This document shows positions 32,173 through 42,079 of a stretch of 64,000 nt of DNA, piece after piece; position 1 is the first letter of the stretch, and every line of letters begins with the position of its first letter. The notes below the pieces were generated by a model. It did no database searches and had not been told where the DNA came from. It saw only the letters and a list, made by a program, of their open reading frames with translations. A program made the position numbers and the translations under genes. This DNA is from Podarcis raffonei. Its lineage: Eukaryota; Chordata; Lepidosauria; Squamata; Lacertidae. The stretch spans positions 46,564,001 through 46,628,000 of the forward strand of contig NC_070614.1 of the NCBI RefSeq assembly GCF_027172205.1. The letters run 5' to 3'.

Positions 32173-33686
32173 GTCCCATGATGAGGCCTGAATCCCGATT
32201 GGAAGGGATCCAAATGGTCCACATCCTCCAGGCATGCCTGGAGTTGTTCAGCAACCACACGCTCAATCACCTTGCCCAAGAATGGAAGATTTGAGACTGG
32301 GTGATAGTTGGCCATACTGGCCGGGTCTAAATATGGTTTTTTAAGAAGCGGTTTAATGACCGCCTCTTTCAGCGGATCTGGGAATGTTCCCTCACAGAGG
32401 GAAGCATTCACCACCCCGCAGAGCCCATCGCCCAGCCCTTCCTGGCTTGCTTTTATTAGCCAGGATGGGCAAGGATCAAGGAGACAGGTGGTTGGTTTCA
32501 CGCGTCCAAGCAGCCTGTCCACATCCTCGGGGGTAACGGATTGAAATTGATTCCATGCAACTTGACCAGACAGAGCTCTAGCACTCTCCCGCCCCAGCCC
32601 TGCTCCAACGGTGGTGTCTAGCTCCTTCCGAATATGAGTGATTTTATCTGCAAAAAACTTTGCAAAATCGTTGCAGGAGATCTTGGAGACTTTACAAGGC
32701 CCCGGTGGTAAAGGTGGTTCCATTAAATTGTGAACCACCTGAAAGAGTCTCCTGCTACTATTTTCTGCAGATGCAATAGAGGCGGTGAAGAAAGTCTTCT
32801 TCGCCGTCGCTATCGCCACTTGGTAGGCTCGACGTTGAGCTCTAACCTGTGTCCGGTCAGATTCGGAGTGAATTTTTTGCCACCGACACTCTAGCCGTCT
32901 CAGCGATTGTTTCATCGCCCTCAGCTCTGAAGAAAACCATGGGCCTGTCCGGGCTCCATGCAATCGGAGAGGGCACTTCGGAGCCAGACAGTCGATAGCC
33001 CTGGTTAACTCCGCATTCCAGCGGGCCACCAGGGAATCAGCTGAAAGGCCATCAACATGGGATAAAGCATCCCCTACCACTCTCTGGAAACCATTTGGAT
33101 CCATTAAGTGGCGGGGGCAGACCATCCGAATTGGTCCCACCTCCCTGCAGAGGGGAAGGGTCGCGGAGAAGTCCAGTTGCACCAGGAAGTGATCTGACCA
33201 TGGCACTTCTTTTGTTTCACTTTTACTTAGTGTCAGATCACCCATGTCACTAGAGGTGAACACCAGGTCTAAGGCATGTCCATGACTATGAGTTGGGCCA
33301 AACTTATTCAGGGACAGCCCCATGGAGGCCATGCTTTTCACGAAGTCCCGAGCAGCCCCTTGTAAGGTCGTGCCGGCATGGATGTTAAAATCCCCTAGGA
33401 CAACCAAACTAGGTGTCTCCAGGAGAAAATCCGCCACGACCTGAAGCAGCTCAGACAGGGAATCCTTGGTGCAGCGGGGAGGTTGGTACACCAAAAGGAA
33501 TCCTGTACTGCCCCTATTGCCCAACTTCCAGAACATGCACTCAGAAAACTGGATCTTCCCAGTAGGACGCCTGGTGCAAGCTAGTGACTTCCTAAAAATC
33601 ACTGCAACCCCCCACCCACCCACATGACCTGGGTTGCTGTGCGTAAGAGAAACCTGGTGGGCAAGCAGCGGCAAGGACAGGCCCAT
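32165..33686 (-). pseudogene. L2 endonuclease (C-terminal part) and N-terminal RT region
   Basis: Text in order: GGWGVAVIFRKSLAC, VLGDFNIHAG (endonuclease GDFN motif), LDLVFTS, WSDHFLV (SDH motif), the linker region, then the RT start (KEAVIKPLLKKPYLDPASMANYHPVSNLPFLGKVIERVVAEQL... FQSGFRPHHG). Chance residues from the nested insert extend the frame at its end. Confidence 0.88.
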
Positions 33687-34008
33687 CTGCTTCCTCCAAC
33701 CAGGTCTCTGTCACACATGCCAGGTCAAATCCTCCATCCACAATCAGGTCGTGGATGGCAGTGGTTTTATTCATCATTGACCTGGCATTACACAGCAACA
33801 CCTTCAGGTCATGTAGGTTTCCCCGGTTGATTCCAGTATCCATCTGGTCAAGGCCAGACCCGGAGGCAGGGATAGTCTTCAAACAATGACTAAACCTGCC
33901 TCCTCGGTAATGACATGGTCTGGTCTTAGCGTAACTCCGCCTCCTGCCCATGATCACCGAGATCGGATGTCCCAGTGCTTCCCCCCCTGTGGAACTTGTC
34001 CCAGCCAT
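33592..34008 (-). pseudogene. L2 endonuclease, N-terminal part
   Basis: The frame starts MAGTSSTGG and holds LKVLLCNARSMMNKTTAIHD and FDLACVTETWLEEADGP, the first two conserved endonuclease motifs (N and E). It then slips out of frame near 33640: the continuing text GHVGGWGVAVIF is in the next frame, so a small indel breaks the protein here. Confidence 0.85.
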
Positions 34009-34306
34009 TGTGTTGGCTGGGGCCCCACTCCCAGGCAGCCCTGATCCCGCCCCTTAAAAACAAAACACAAACTATACAGAACCAATAAAACAACAACAAA
34101 AAAAGGAACAGAACAATTATACTAAAATTAATCCCCAACCAAATATCCATCCCACCCACCCCCAACAAAGGAAAAAAGGAAAAAAAGAAATTAAAAATTT
34201 AAATTGCCACTGACTGCTTGAGGACATTTTAAAGCACATTAACCACCTGGAACAGGGAAGCAATGGCAGAACACTTCCCACCCTTCCCAAAAAGTTTGTT
34301 CCAAAT

Positions 34307-35135
34307 AAGGGCCTGGGCCACGCCCCCTGGGCCAGTTGGAAAAGGCCCTGGAATGGAGCAGGCCCTGCAGTCCTCACCCAGCCGATGGTCCGAGGCCTCA
34401 CCGCAGCAGGAGTCCCTTTATAGCTGGGAGAGAGGGCGTGGGCCACGCCCCCTGGGCCAATTGGAAAAGGCCCTGGAAGGGAGCAGGCCCTGCAGTCCTC
34501 ACCCAGCCGATGGTCCGAGGCCTCACCGCAGCAGGAGTCCCTTTATAGCAGGGAGAGAGGGCCTGGGCCACACCCCTGGGCCAATTGGAAAAGGCCCTGG
34601 AAGGGAGCAGGCCCTGCAGTCCTCACCCAGCCGATGGTCCGAGGCCTCACCGCAGCAGGAGTCCCTTTATAGCTGGGAGAGAGGGCCTGGGCTACGCCCC
34701 CTGTGCCAATTGGAAAAGGCCCTGGAAGGGAGCAGGCCCTGCAGTCCTCACCCAGCCGATGGTCCGAGGCCTCACCGCAGCAGGAGTCCCTTTATAGCTG
34801 GGAGAGAGGGCCTGGGCCACGCCCCCTGGGCCAGTTGGGAAAGGCCCTGGAAGGGAGCAGGCCCTGCAGTCCTCACCCAGCCGATGGTCCGAGGCCTCAC
34901 CGCAGCAGGAGTCCCTTTATAGCTGGGAGAGAGGGCCTGGGCCACGCCCCCTGGGCCAGTTGGGAAAGGCCCTGGAAGGGAGCAGGCCCTGCAGTCCTCA
35001 CCCAGCCGATGGTCCGAGGCCTCACCGCAGCAGGAGTCCCTTTATAGCTGGGAGAGAGGGCCTGGGCCACACCCCTGGGCCAGTTGGAAAAGGCCCTGGG
35101 ATGGAGCAGGCCCTGCAGTCCTCACCCAGCCGATG
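34307..35135 (-). repeat. L2 5' promoter array: about 6.6 tandem 125-bp monomers
   Basis: 'ggtccgaggcctcacc' recurs at 34387, 34512, 34636, 34761, 34886 and 35011 (spacing 124-125). Copies are nearly identical. On the minus strand each complete monomer has a 'gggggcgtggccc' GC box and, downstream, 'gctataaaggg', a TATA box, at + positions 34417, 34542, 34666, 34791, 34916 and 35041. The layout mirrors the monomeric promoters of mouse L1. It lies at the 5' end of the LINE, about 300 bases before the first coding frame. Confidence 0.85.
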
Positions 35136-35173
35136 AGCAGGTGAAATATGCTTTGAAATATGCTTTTGACTGA
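35136..35173 (+). pseudogene. B-type OR tail relic, right half (unit II)
   Basis: It continues the relic cut at 28763 through KQVKYALKYAFD and TGA. The 2-base AG at 35136-35137 repeats 28762-28763. Confidence 0.8.
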
Positions 35174-35252
35174 AAACATGTTTTTAAGTTCTTGGAGTTT
35201 GAAACAACGGGAGGAAGGGGAAACGTGAACTGACTAAAATAGGCTCATGAAA

Positions 35253-35481
35253 CATTTTGTGGTATATCCGAAGCTGCACCTGATTTCAAGGAACTTTTAT
35301 CATTGGAGCATAGTTGCAGAAAAAATGGTCTATGACATTATCGCCACAGAAGGACAACCAAATCAGCAAAAGCGTGGGAGCAAAGTTGTTAAGGAAAGCG
35401 TCAACATTCTTCACATTGCATTGTTGTTAAATGTGTGTTGTTGAAAACTTCCTAATAACGCTTCGGATATACCACAAAATG
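35253..35481. repeat. Fold-back: 21-bp perfect inverted arms around an inverted OR pseudogene scrap
   Basis: 'cattttgtggtatatccgaa' plus g at 35253-35273 is exactly reverse-complementary to 35461-35481. Between them, 35274-35460 is a minus-strand copy of the A-type pseudogene 5' region (compare about 24115-24320 and 53510-53705: 'aaaatggtctatgac' is the reverse of 'gtcatagaccatttt'). To the right, an L2 3' fragment in normal orientation follows. No other unit has this arrangement. Confidence 0.9.
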
Positions 35482-35489
35482 GGCCCAGA

Positions 35490-36070
35490 ACTCACCATGA
35501 ACCTCTCTCTTGCTCTCTTATAATGGCCATGGTGCCCACCTGAGAGGTGCCAGAACTGAGTTTTGATGAACTTTGCCTGACCCTCGTAGCTTCGGGACCC
35601 TCGTAGCTTCGGGACCACCTCTCCTGGTATGTCCCACAGAGGACCTTTCAGTCTTCAAATAAAAACATCTTGGAGATCCCAGGCCACAGGGAGGTTAGGC
35701 TGGCCTCGACCAGAGCCAGGGCTTTTTCGGCCGTGGCCCATATCTGGTGGAATGCTCTGTCACAAGAGACTAGGGCCCTGCCGGACTTGACATCTTTCTG
35801 CAGGGCCTGCAAGACAGAGCTGTACCGCCAGGCCTTTGGCCAAGGCACAGTCTATCCCCCTCTCTCCTTTATCTAATCCTCATAGAACTCTAACCCAATG
35901 GCTGCCATTAATTTGATTCTGAACTCATTTTAGAATGAATGTATTTTAATTAATTGACTGTGTGATTTTATGTACACTGTACTATTTTTACTTGTTGTTA
36001 ACCGCTCTGAGCCCAGCTTTGGCCGGGGAGGGTGGGATACAAATAAAAATTTATTATTATTATTTATATA
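35490..36070 (+). mobile_element. L2-type LINE 3' fragment, second copy in unit II
   Basis: A second copy of the fragment already present at 28030-28510. It has 'gacccaaa'-free flanks and a short direct repeat 'ccctcgtagcttcgggac' at about 35581-35615. It includes 'agactagggccctgc', which the 28030 copy lacks but unit III has, so it did not arise by simple copying of the neighbour. Confidence 0.7.
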
Positions 36071-36175
36071 TAAAAAAACCTGGTTTGAGGCCTTGTAGGC
36101 CAAATCTGCATCCAGGGCTGCAACCTAGAGCAAGCCAACCTGGAACAAAAGGTGTTGCTGGGGTGGGGTCAGAGC

Positions 36176-36806
36176 AGTATGGAAAGTGGTGCCAATAGAA
36201 GGGGAAATTCGCAAAAAACTGTATCTTCTCCTACTCCAGCACCAAAGACTCCAAAGAATTAGAAAGTCACAGACAAAAATTATTATATCCTCTGAATTTT
36301 CTTATGTAGCTAGCGGCCAAATCAAGATAATAAAGAAATAAAGTGTTGGTTCATTGGCCCCCTAATCTTACCATGACTTAGTGTTGTGTCTTCATTCTTT
36401 CTACAGAATGTGCTGTCATTGAGACAGAGTTTATATGAAGTTACCTGGGAATGATTATTACCGAGTCCTAAAAGTTCCCAGCTGCATACCTAAGGTCAGG
36501 GGAACCCAAGTCTCAAGTAAAGTCCTTCTCATTCACTTTCGTTGCCCAGAGAGCCAAAAGTACAGTGAGCATGCTCCGTAGCCATGAAATGCTGCTAACT
36601 CACAGTTGAGGGTGATAGTGGTGGATATGTGATGGGAGGGGTAATGGAATGACCTATCTTGCAAAAAGGGCATGGCCAACTCATTGACACCTCCACACTT
36701 CAACTGCCACAAAAGCATCCTCCTCTGCTTTCATTTATGTCCACTGCCACAACACTCACTTTCAGACCTTAGCTACAGACAATAGGTGTCTCTCAAGGGC
36801 TATTTA
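36176..36806. other. Unassigned spacer after unit II
   Basis: No gene, RNA or repeat recognised. Confidence 0.4.
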
Positions 36807-36811
36807 GAAAC

Positions 36812-37139
36812 TGTTATGTACTAAGCTTGGATCCTAGAACAATAGGCAAATAGGATCCTAGAATGCAACAACTGATTGGCTTGCAGGAAAAGACCAATCA
36901 GGCTCCAGGTGGAAGTTAACCAGCCTATTAGGCTGATAAGATCGTAGAATGCAACAACTGATTGGTCTGCAGGAAAAGACCAATCAGGCTCCAGAAGGGA
37001 AGCAGAATCAGCCAATCAGACGGGACTCGTTGTGTAAATAATGTATATAAAAGCCTTAGGTTTGGGGGGCAATTCAATCACTGTTTTACAAGCTGCAATA
37101 AAGAGCATGAAATCACTACAGGACTCCAAGTATATTTCA
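36812..37139 (+). mobile_element. Solo LTR of an endogenous retrovirus-like element
   Basis: A 328-bp block begins TGTTATG and ends TTTCA, flanked by a 5-base direct repeat GAAAC at 36807-36811 and 37140-37144. It holds a tandem enhancer-like repeat of about 86 bases ('gaatgcaacaactgattgg' at about 36861 and 36947) rich in CCAAT/ATTGG, a TATA box 'tatataaaag' near 37043, and AATAAA near 37098. No internal retroviral sequence is present, so it is a solo LTR left by recombination. Class is uncertain. Confidence 0.8.
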
Positions 37140-37144
37140 GAAAC

Positions 37145-38139
37145 CAACACAGGTCATCCAAAATGTGAAGTTAAATGTATCTCTCTAGGTTTACAGGAAT
37201 CATTTAAAAAAGAAATAGTAGCCACAGGTCAGGGAGACATCAGGTTGGGGACTATAGGATACAGGGGTGTGGGGTGCTAACCCTTCCCTTCTGGCTTTGG
37301 TCACAATGACTCAGGGTCCATTCCATGATTCTATGATTCTATGAAAATACTCTCCCACACCCGCCAGTCTCTATTAGCATTTAGAAGAAAGCTCCCATTT
37401 GAGTCAAAGAAAGGGGCTGGAGAGAGATTTGGGTAAATAGCTGGGAAGGAAATGGTTAAACACCTTCCATTCCCTCCATAGTTGTGAGCTGAATCATCAT
37501 CATCACGTTATGATGCAAGCATTTTAATATTTTTAAAATATTAACAATGTTGACCCTGATTTTTATTATTATTAAAAGTATATCACTTAGACCTCAGTTA
37601 TGAATTTTATAGCATTGCTATTTAATTCTTACATTCTTATCTCATCATTCCATGAATGGTTCCTGCCCCCATTTTATCTTCACAACAGTGAAGGATGTTA
37701 AGCTGAGAGAGAGTACCTGGCCCAAGGAAAGTTTCTGAGTTCTCTGGGGATATGAACCTTGCCCTCCTGGGTTTAGGCTCACCATGCCCTGCCCTAGATG
37801 CAACATGGCCTCTTTATTTCACTCCCCCATTTCAAGTACGGAGTCCGTAGAATCAAAACAAGAGAGGATTAAATTAGTCATCTGTTACTCAGAATACATA
37901 GATCTTCTGGGAACCTATAATGTTGTGGGAACCTATAATGAGCCACAAATCTGACAAAACTAGATCTCCGTTCGTCAATATTTCTATACAGCTTTCAAAT
38001 ATAAACAAGAAAGGAGATATTAGGGGGCTAATCATTCACAAATGTTGTCCACGGTCCTGCAGTTGGCGCAGCCACAATATGGAAGGCATGAAATAATTTG
38101 CAAGGTAAGCTTTAGGAAGGAGAGGTGGCTCATATCCTT
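37145..38139. other. Spacer with small repeat scraps
   Basis: 'gattctatgattctatga' near 37325 is the octamer-like 3' end of a CR1 LINE. Bases about 37665-37800 resemble a decayed tRNA-type SINE in reverse ('cctggcccaaggaaa', 'gatatgaacc'). No gene seen. Confidence 0.4.
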
Positions 38140-38280
38140 TGTCAGGAATGGGGAGGCTGTGGCTCTGCAGATCCTTTTGGACTTCAACTCCCACACTGCT
38201 TGACCATTGGCCATGCTGGCTGGGGCTGGTGGGAGCTGAAGTCCAACAATTTCTGGAAGACCTTAGGTCCACCAGCCATC
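38140..38280. repeat. Palindromic dispersed repeat
   Basis: 'ttggacttcaactcccacac' on the left and 'ggtgggagctgaagtccaac' on the right are inverted arms around 'accattggccatgctggctg'. This is the same element type as 9630-9740. Confidence 0.6.
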
Positions 38281-38454
38281 TTAATTTAAAATGGACCCCC
38301 TATCTTTCTACCCACAATTATCTGGATATACAATGCACATTGTAATGTTTCTGCAGTTTTCCATGATAGCGGGAATGCCATTTGGAACCTTGACAGTCTG
38401 ACTTCACAGTTCCAGCAAAGAGCTTAAAATGGTGCACATGGTTCTCTCGTTCCC

Positions 38455-38580
38455 ATTCTTTATCACAACAAACCTGAGAAGTTGATTAGGCCAAGGTTCA
38501 TGACTGTGTCAGGATTTGAACTCAAGCTTCCCAGGCCCTAGTCCAACACACTAAACACTGCACCATGCTGGTTCTTTTCC
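38455..38580 (-). mobile_element. tRNA-derived SINE fragment
   Basis: Read in reverse it gives the SINE head ('gtgcagtgtttagtgtgttg', then 'gggaagcttgagttcaaatc'), related to the copy at 11811. Similar decayed reverse copies occur at about 43600-43735, 60260-60470 and 63255-63420. Confidence 0.5.
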
Positions 38581-38745
38581 AAAGGCAACACACTTTAGAG
38601 TTACTGCGAGGATGCAGAGAAAAGATTTTCAGTAGCTTAGAATTTTATAGCTATCCACCAAGATAAAAAGCACACACAGGCTTAGATTTCTCCATTTCTC
38701 CTCTTCCATCCCCCTCTGCCTTTCTTATGCTTTACTCTTCTAGCC

Positions 38746-38822
38746 CTATGTGTGTGTCCGTGCGTGTGCGTGTGTGTGTGTGTCTGTTTGTCTGTCCGTC
38801 CATCCGTCTGTCTGTCTAAATA
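38746..38822. repeat. GT-rich and GTCT microsatellite
   Basis: A run of (GT)n passes into TCTG/TCCG repeats, 350 bases before the OR at 39178. No function inferred. Confidence 0.8.
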
Positions 38823-39177
38823 TAGTAAAGGTCGGCATCAATTTTCCTACTTTGTGTGTTTTCCTCATGTTTTGTAGGGGCCATAGCCCAGCAGTAGAGA
38901 TAATGGTTATCTTGATTGAACTCAATCCTCAACATCAACACCATTAAGTAATTTCGATTGGCATATTTTAACTTGGGGGTTGCACATGCAATTGTCGACA
39001 GCTCTGTAGTGACTAAAATGATTATGAACATTTATTCATTTATGTGTTTGCTTATATTTATCACGCCATTCATCCAAAGACCACAGGGTGGTTCACAACA
39101 TTATTTATTTATTTCAATGTTCTTTATTTCTGTCCATCACTTTCTTCTCCCACCCCATCTCCAGTTCTAAAGAAGGC

Positions 39178-40131
39178 ATGAAGTACAACCAAACAACAGT
39201 CAGTGAGTTTATCCTTCTGGGCTTCACCGACATCCGGAAACTGCAGCTCCTGTTATTCACCACCCTTCTCTTTTCCTACCTTCTGGCCATCCTAGGCAAT
39301 GCTGTGATTATCACGGTTGCTCAAATAGATCACCGGCTACACACTCCTATGTATTTCTTCCTCCAGAATTTCTCTTTCTTAGAAATTGGCTTCACCACAG
39401 CAATAATTCCCCAAACCTTGGTCCATCTTTCAACCGGCAATAAAAACATCACTTACATTGGTTGCATGATACAGTCCTTCTTATATTTCCAACTGGGAAC
39501 TACCGAGTTCTTCCTCTTAGCTGTCATGTCCTACGATCGATATGTAGCCATCTGCAATCCCTTGCGATATCCAGCCATCATGAACCATTACTTATGCATC
39601 ACGCTGGTTGTGTTTTGTTGGGTTGGCAGTTTTCTCCTGATCATTGGTCCATGGGTGCTTTTCCTACAGTTTCCAATATGCAAGTCCAACGTCCTTGACC
39701 ACTTCTTCTGTGACAATACACCGTTGATCAAACTCGTTTGTGGGGACACATCACTTTTGGAATTCTTTGGGTTCATCACTGCTGTGCTTTCTGTGCTGGG
39801 AAGCTTGACAATTACAGTAATGTCATATGTCAAGATAATCCAAACCATCTTACATTTCCCCACTGCCACAGGGAGACAGAAGGCCTTTTCCACTTGTGCC
39901 TCTCACTTCATTGTGGTGTCCATCACCTACGGGAGCTGCATCTTCCTTTATATCAAACCAACACAGAGCAGCAAAGTGGAGTTTGGCAAAATGGTGGCCG
40001 TCCTCAATACTGTTGTGTCCCCTTTGCTCAACCCTTTCATCTACAGCTTGAGAAACAAACAGGTTCAGGAGGCCTTGAAAAATTTGTTTGGGCAACTCAA
40101 AACCATTGCTAAGGGACCAGGCACCATCTGA
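39178..40131 (+). CDS. Olfactory receptor, class II, subgroup C (OR6-like), intact
   Basis: A 317-residue odorant receptor. It has sequon NQT at 4-6, GN at 40-41, PMYFFL at 57-62, MSYDRYVAICNPLRY from 117, KAFSTCASH in TM6 and LNPFIYSLRN in TM7, so unlike the B receptors it keeps NPxxY. The ATG at 39178 is preferred over an in-frame ATG 90 bases upstream because the intervening bases are a polypyrimidine tract ending CTCCAG (acceptor at 39163-39164), 13 bases before the start. It sits between the two unit blocks and is single-copy here. Similarity to mammalian OR6 receptors is by recall. Confidence 0.96.
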   Translation: MKYNQTTVSEFILLGFTDIRKLQLLLFTTLLFSYLLAILGNAVIITVAQIDHRLHTPMYFFLQNFSFLEIGFTTAIIPQTLVHLSTGNKNITYIGCMIQSFLYFQLGTTEFFLLAVMSYDRYVAICNPLRYPAIMNHYLCITLVVFCWVGSFLLIIGPWVLFLQFPICKSNVLDHFFCDNTPLIKLVCGDTSLLEFFGFITAVLSVLGSLTITVMSYVKIIQTILHFPTATGRQKAFSTCASHFIVVSITYGSCIFLYIKPTQSSKVEFGKMVAVLNTVVSPLLNPFIYSLRNKQVQEALKNLFGQLKTIAKGPGTI

Positions 40132-40282
40132 AAAGGAACTGTGAAAAGAAATGGGCATTGTATTATTCTTCAGAAGTATCCATCTTTGCAGAAGCTCTGC
40201 CTAGGAAAAATTAGTGTTACACTCCATCTTGAAACATCATCATTACCAGTTCTTTTTTCTAGGGGGACACAAGGTTACGCGA

Positions 40283-41998
40283 TGTTACGAAAAAGGAGCA
40301 ATGCTGGCTGAGTGCTCCAGATGGCTGGAAAGCCAAACAGGATGTTGCTGTTGTGGGACTGTACCGTGGGAACAAAGGGACAGTCTTTTCTGTGCACTGA
40401 GCACCGGATGTTAGCTCTGAGTGTCACATGACCCTGTACTGGAAGTACATGGGAGGAGTAAGTCTCTCTCTGCTGTTGATGTTAAGAGAGTGCAGACACG
40501 TTTTCTCTGTGCTGCTGGAAAGACAGAAATAAAGGCATGTAAATATATTTCTGTCTGTCTCTCTCCCCTCCCTGGGAATGGCAGGAGAGGGGGAGTGGTT
40601 GTGTTCTTCTCACGTTGAGAAGAATCGCCGATAGAGATCTCGCCTTGTCTTGCCAGGAGTCGCTGATGGGGGAGGTCAACAAGGAATCCAAGCCGGGCAC
40701 CTGGAGAGTGGCCAATTCCTCTGACTAAGGCTTGAATTCCGACAACTGGTAGCAAACGCCGGTGGTTATCTGATCCATGGGAATCAGCATGAGAGGTGAG
40801 AGGTTGATGGATCGTGTGCCATCCTCTGCACCAAGGAAAGAAGATAACGTCTGCATTGCAGCCAGAAGCTGAACAGACGGCTGGACACCGAGAGGGGGTG
40901 TTTTCCAAGCAACGGAGCCCCAAAAGGTATGCTGAATTTCGGGCTGAAAGTGTGAACGCAGATTGATTCATTCTCTGGTTCACAGGAGCTGCGTTTGGAA
41001 AAACAGCTCTGAGAGCAAAGGCTTGCATACCAGAAATACCTGTGGCTGATAAGATTTCCTGTCTGAAGAAAGGTATGCACAGTTGCTAGGCAACGACAGT
41101 CAGTACAGTCGAAAGTTACTGACACGTGGGGCTGGCTCAGTGAGAGCCTGGGAACTCAAAGTTGTTTTGACTTTGAGACAGCTTGCAGTTTGCCTGCCAG
41201 AGAGGCAGTAAACACCCAGAAGAGACTTTTGGATTTTACTGGCTCGAGAGTAAGAGCAGAGACTTGGATTCAGAATGGATGCCAAAAAAGGGGAAGGCTT
41301 ACCTTGTCCACCTCCCCTGAGTGCCGTGGTTCTGGATGAACACGACCGGTTTGCTGCACTGGAATTAAAGGACAGGGGGAGGGAGGAACGGAGTTCGAAT
41401 TCCCCCACTGATGTTGCTACTGGAGAGAATGCTGTAGCTTTGAACGTTGTCCGATATTACAATTGTGGACAGGCTGGGCATCTTCAGCGGAACTGCAAGA
41501 AGCCACGCCAGCCAAAAGGAGCTAAGGGCCGCTCAGCAAAGCCTGAAGCAGCGGGCAAAGGTCATACCAAGTCTTCGGTGAAACCTGCAAAGGCTTTGAT
41601 GGCGAAAGGAACCACGCCAGATGTTGGAAACTCGTTTATAATCGATACGGGCTGTACTGTTCATATGTCCCCACACAGAGGACTCTTTTCAACGTTTAAG
41701 AAGCAAAGCTTCGCTGTGAAACAAGCCAACGGTCAGGAGCTGGAAGCGACTGGGATAGGAACTGTGTATCTTAAGAGTCTGAACCTGACTATACACAATG
41801 TTTACTTGGTTCCTGAATTGAAGTTCAATCTGCTGAGTGTTTCGCAGATTGCGAAGAAAGGACTGAAACTGTCCTATGATGCTGAGAGCTGCAAGATCTT
41901 CAAAGATGGACAGTTGTATCTTTCTGCCAGAGAGAAAGATGGACTGTATTTGTTGACTTATGAGCAAAGTGATTACATGGAATGCAATTCTGAGTCTA
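40283..41998 (+). mobile_element. Ty1/copia-type LTR retrotransposon, broken 5' part
   Basis: A probable 5' LTR (about 40283-40744, TG...CA, with AATAAA near 40528) is followed by a primer-site-like 'tggtagcaaacgcc'. An untranslated leader leads to a frame at 41275-42027 with a Gag zinc-knuckle-like region, an aspartic protease motif (IIDTGCTVHMS) and the GAG-pre-integrase region. The order protease then integrase side is copia-type. Integrase core, RT, RNase H and a 3' LTR are absent; a mariner-like fragment adjoins at 42000. The element is broken and looks moderately old. Confidence 0.75.
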
Positions 41999-41999
41999 A

Positions 42000-42074
42000 C
42001 TTCAGGTTAAGAACAGTTTCAAGTTAAGAACAGATCTCCAGAACAAATTAAGTACTTAACCTGAGGTACCACTG
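42000..42074. mobile_element. Mariner-like MITE fragment at the copia edge
   Basis: 'aagtacttaacctgaggtac' and the terminus 'ggtaccactg' followed by TA match the right end of the MITE at 60555-60795. Only the right part is present. Two 'gttaagaacag' copies lie at its left. Confidence 0.65.
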
Positions 42075-42079
42075 TACTT

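Larger units (their letters stand above)
28764..35135 (-). mobile_element. L2-clade (CR1 superfamily) LINE, nearly full length, carrying a nested insert
   Basis: On the minus strand the element runs 5' monomer array (35135-34307), 5'UTR, endonuclease and reverse transcriptase regions, 3'UTR, and an (ATT)n tail at 28764-28790. Without the nested 2.2-kb insert it is about 4.2 kb. The target was the OR tail relic; only a 2-base AG is repeated at the ends, in line with the absence of long target duplications in this clade. LLDLSAAFDTIDHNILLDRL and QYADDTQLYLSF point to L2 rather than typical CR1. It is recent compared with the unit duplications, being absent from units I and III; unit IV has lost the site. 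Confidence 0.9.
22951..36175 (+). repeat. OR duplication unit II, expanded and rearranged
   Basis: Same order as unit I, with a tRNA-like SINE near 23300-23385 and an L2-tail scrap near 25450-25550. It has grown from about 6 kb to 13 kb through an L2 insertion (28764-35135), an inverted scrap of an A-type pseudogene (35274-35460) and a second L2 3' fragment (35490-36070). Its diagnostic differences group it with unit IV, including a tRNA-Lys-headed SINE between the conserved segment and the B OR. Confidence 0.85.

Noticed and set aside
34263-35047. Long GC-rich open frames (up to 219 codons) with repeated protein text on the + strand
   Set aside because: They run through the 125-bp tandem monomers of the L2 promoter. 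The period is not a multiple of three, so the same text recurs in successive frames, and the L2 itself is on the other strand.
34307-35135. CRISPR-like array of regularly spaced repeats
   Set aside because: The repeats are contiguous 125-bp monomers without unique spacers, in a eukaryotic LINE 5' region.
39088-39177. In-frame upstream ATG extending the OR at 39178 by 30 residues
   Set aside because: The extension is encoded by a polypyrimidine tract and splice acceptor (39128-39164) and has no OR-like N-terminus.
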